A stretch of DNA of 27,353 nucleotides from Chitinophagaceae bacterium (GTDB taxonomy: Bacteria; Bacteroidota; Bacteroidia; Chitinophagales; Chitinophagaceae): contig CANHSD010000003.1 in NCBI GenBank assembly GCA_947463105.1, positions 1 to 27,353 of the forward strand, read 5' to 3'. Below, piece by piece: positions 25,535 to 27,353 of the stretch. A program made the translations under genes and the position numbers. The notes below the pieces were generated by a model that did not search any database, was not told the origin of the DNA, and worked only from the letters and a program-made list of their open reading frames with translations. Within the stretch, counting starts at the first letter, position 1, and each line of letters starts with the position of its first letter.

Positions 25535-26108
25535 GTTCCCTGATTTTTTTTTCGAGAATGATTCTCAGGTTTCTTTTTCCATTTTGGATATGGCTTTTTA
25601 CCTGTGAAAACGAAAAGCCAGTCCTGGTTTCAATGTCGTGGTAAGATAATTTCTCCAAGTAGAACATTTGAACGCAGTTCTTTTGTTCTTGGCTGAGCTC
25701 ATTCAATGCTGCTTTGAGGTGATGGGACTGTTCTTCCATCAACAGTTCTTTCATTTTTAGTTCTTGGTCTGTGAGCAATTCTGCACTGTTTTCTTCAGGC
25801 AGCTCATCGGTGGTCCCAGGTTTTGAAGACCTGCTCCTTATTTGCATCAGACAATGGTTTTTTGCCACACTGTAGATCCAGCTTTTGAAAAATGGGATTT
25901 CGTATTTGCCTACTTCTCCCAATGCCTTCTCAAATACATGCTGGGTGGCATCCTGCGCTTCTGTTGCATTGCGCAGGTATTTCATGCAAACACCAAATAC
26001 AAGAAGGCTGTAACGTTCAAACAGCCATCCAAGCCATCGACTGTCTGCAGTTTTCCTGAATTGCTGCAACAGCTCAGTGTCAGTATATGTGTTATGAGGA
26101 TGCTTCAA
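25524..26108 (-). CDS. ECF-type RNA polymerase sigma factor (TTG start)
   Basis: A 194-residue sigma-70-family factor of the extracytoplasmic-function group. Region 2 is at about 28-105 ('ERYSLLVFGVCMKYLRNATEAQDATQHVF' then 'FKSWIYSVAKNHCLMQIR'). A linker rich in Glu follows. Region 4 is at about 133-185 ('LNELSQEQKNCVQMFYLEKLSYHDIETRTGFSFSQVKSHIQNGKRNLR'), a helix-turn-helix for the -35 element. The start is TTG at 26108-26106: the next in-frame Met is at residue 42, inside region 2, and no upstream ATG is in frame. It lies 50 bases after the TauE-like gene and overlaps the mini anti-sigma gene by 11 bases. Confidence 0.93.
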   Translation of the reverse strand: MKHPHNTYTDTELLQQFRKTADSRWLGWLFERYSLLVFGVCMKYLRNATEAQDATQHVFEKALGEVGKYEIPFFKSWIYSVAKNHCLMQIRSRSSKPGTTDELPEENSAELLTDQELKMKELLMEEQSHHLKAALNELSQEQKNCVQMFYLEKLSYHDIETRTGFSFSQVKSHIQNGKRNLRIILEKKIREHVN

Positions 26109-26158
26109 ATCGTCAAATTTGCCTTGGTATGGAGATGCAAAAATGAAGAGATTGCATA

Positions 26159-26548
26159 TTATTTTTTTCCAGAGAAAAGAAGTTTAAGGGCAAGCAATAT
26201 CATCACTACGGCAAAAACTTTTTTAACGGTGTCCTGTGGCAGGCTGAGAGAAAATTTACTGCCAAGATAACTTCCGACAAGAAAGCCAACAGCCAACAGC
26301 CCAGCATATTTGAAATCCACATACCCTTTTTTGTAATAGTTGATCACGCCAAGTACACCCACAGGGAACAGCAACATGGCCAAAGAAATGCCTTGTGACT
26401 GGTGTTGGCTGAGCCCGAGTAGCAGCACCAGAGCAGGAACGATGATGACACCCCCGCCTATGCCAACCATCCCACCCATGAATCCAGCAGCCAATCCGAT
26501 GAGGACCAGGTATATGATTGTTTCCATTGTCGATTTTTTGGATTCCAT
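26159..26548 (-). CDS. Half-size TauE/SafE family membrane permease
   Basis: A 129-residue membrane protein with about four helices. The N-terminal part carries 'GLAAGFMGGMVGIGGGVIIVPALVLLLG', the glycine-rich signature repeat of TauE/SafE (DUF81) anion exporters. Usual family members have two such halves and about 250 residues; this is one half, so it would have to work as a dimer. Starts at 26548 and 26527 (residue 8) are both possible, and the first helix begins just after either one. It begins 1 base after the crcB stop, so it is in the same operon. Substrates in the family are sulfite, sulfoacetate and similar anions, but nothing here identifies one. Confidence 0.87.
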   Translation of the reverse strand: MESKKSTMETIIYLVLIGLAAGFMGGMVGIGGGVIIVPALVLLLGLSQHQSQGISLAMLLFPVGVLGVINYYKKGYVDFKYAGLLAVGFLVGSYLGSKFSLSLPQDTVKKVFAVVMILLALKLLFSGKK

Positions 26549-26549
26549 T

Positions 26550-26927
26550 TTATTTGATCAGGTGTGCGCCGAGGACAACCGCCATGATGCCGAGGACTAC
26601 AGATAGGATGATGTAAATGAGTGCCGTCAGGTGCATGCCCGATTTGAATAGTTCAAGGTTTTCGAAGGCAAAGGCTGAAAAGGTAGTGAATCCGCCACAA
26701 AAACCTGTTGCGAGCAATAGCTTGATATCGGATCCAGTGCTGGCGTTGCGGGCAGCAACAGCATAGACCATACCAATGATAAAGCATCCAATCAGGTTGA
26801 TCAGAAAAGTTCCCACTGGGAACTGGGTACTGTTTTTGGACTGGATCATCAAAGCGGTGATATAGCGTACCGATCCACCGGCTGCACTTCCCACTAAAAC
26901 GAGCAATATGTTTTTCAGGTCAATCAT
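26550..26927 (-). CDS. crcB: Fluoride ion channel/exporter CrcB (Fluc)
   Basis: A 125-residue four-helix inner-membrane protein that forms dual-topology dimers and lets fluoride leave the cell. Family motifs are visible: 'GSAAGGSVRY' (13-22, with R21), 'GTFLINLIG' (39-47, with the pore Asn) and 'GFCGGFTTFSAF' (75-86, with the phenylalanines lining the pore). Length is normal. Its start overlaps the upstream lipoprotein stop as ATGA, and the TauE-like gene begins 1 base after its stop, so the three are tightly coupled. A fluoride riboswitch, if present, would have to lie before the lipoprotein gene, outside the window. Confidence 0.95.
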   Translation of the reverse strand: MIDLKNILLVLVGSAAGGSVRYITALMIQSKNSTQFPVGTFLINLIGCFIIGMVYAVAARNASTGSDIKLLLATGFCGGFTTFSAFAFENLELFKSGMHLTALIYIILSVVLGIMAVVLGAHLIK

Positions 26928-27352
26928 TCAAGCGGAAGATTTCCCGAAAACGTATACTTGAAATCAACTTTCCAGGTTTTTTCACTCCTGACAACCTTGA
27001 GGTCCATGGGTTTCATAGAATAGGAATTGGAGAAACTAATGATGCTAACACTGTCATTTTGGTTTTCAACCTTGTTGATGATGATGGAGGCCGATTTCAA
27101 TTGGAGTTTTTCCTTTTGGGGCTGCTTTTTCATGTAGGCCTGGTAACGCCCGAACAACTCAATGTCCTCTGGGTCATTGAGCAGGTAAAGGTTGGCTTTT
27201 TCGTAGTTACCATCCAGTACTGCACGCACAAATTCCCTGCCTGCGTCCAAAGGGTCCTCGGGCATTTTAAATCCCTCCGGTTCATTGCAGGAAAATACCA
27301 ATCCTGAAACGAGCAGGCAAAAAAACCATCTGGACAATAATTTAACCTGCAT
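26924..27352 (-). CDS. Small lipoprotein of unknown function (NTF2/DUF4878-like pattern)
   Basis: A 142-residue protein with a lipoprotein signal (hydrophobic 9-20, 'LVFSC', lipidated C22). The mature part has an N-terminal helix 'DAGREFVRAVLDGNYEKANLYL' and then strands ending in 'EKTWKVDFKYTF'. This helix-then-sheet order with a final W-x-V-D strand resembles the NTF2-like DUF4878 group of Bacteroidota lipoproteins. No function is established. The start ATG (27350-27352) touches the window edge but leads straight into a normal signal peptide, so the gene is probably complete. It overlaps crcB by 4 bases (ATGA), so its product may share a role or only expression with crcB. Confidence 0.75.
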   Translation of the reverse strand: MQVKLLSRWFFCLLVSGLVFSCNEPEGFKMPEDPLDAGREFVRAVLDGNYEKANLYLLNDPEDIELFGRYQAYMKKQPQKEKLQLKSASIIINKVENQNDSVSIISFSNSYSMKPMDLKVVRSEKTWKVDFKYTFSGNLPLE

Positions 27353-27353
27353 C

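Overview
The window looks like a chromosomal segment from a Bacteroidota bacterium, most likely of the Chitinophagaceae or a nearby family. The signs are moderate GC with very AT-rich promoters, several matches to the Bacteroidota -7 promoter element TAnnTTTG, no clear Shine-Dalgarno sequences, lipoprotein and outer-membrane genes typical of the phylum, and an ECF sigma gene paired with a very small membrane partner. The lineage is an inference from protein style and was not checked by a search.

Layout from left to right. (1) Bases 1-66 are the 3' end of a plus-strand gene, very probably the ribosome-assembly GTPase der. It converges on a minus-strand terminator. (2) A nitrogen-assimilation block on the minus strand holds, in transcription order, gltB and gltD (glutamate synthase), a strong terminator, a 190-base tract of about 10% GC carrying an amt promoter, amt (ammonium transporter), a long hairpin followed by five T, and an outer-membrane porin. 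Ammonium would enter through the porin and AmtB-type channel and be assimilated as glutamate. (3) gcvP (glycine decarboxylase P protein) lies upstream of gltB on the same strand. It is divergent from a YkgJ-type cysteine-cluster gene whose predicted promoter implies a leaderless mRNA. (4) A minus-strand run of folK, deoxynucleoside kinase and an MFS exporter follows, then divergently sppA (membrane signal-peptide peptidase) and an orphan ABC-2 permease. (5) queG and a secreted serine hydrolase form a minus-strand pair, divergent from clpB. clpB converges on a DEAD-box RNA helicase, and the clpB terminator hairpin overlaps the helicase stop codon. (6) A secreted lipoprotein of unknown function with a barrel-like enzyme pattern faces a tight minus-strand run: small lipoprotein, crcB (fluoride channel), half-size TauE/SafE permease, ECF sigma factor and a mini anti-sigma-like protein.

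Most of the window is housekeeping. I see no prophage, insertion sequence, CRISPR array, tRNA or rRNA. No gap between genes exceeds 300 bases; the longest is 273 bases (2635-2907). I did not find a clear new defence or mobile system. The most interesting leads are the amt-porin hairpin, the leaderless YkgJ gene, the uncharacterised lipoprotein enzyme candidate, and the crcB/half-TauE/sigma run.
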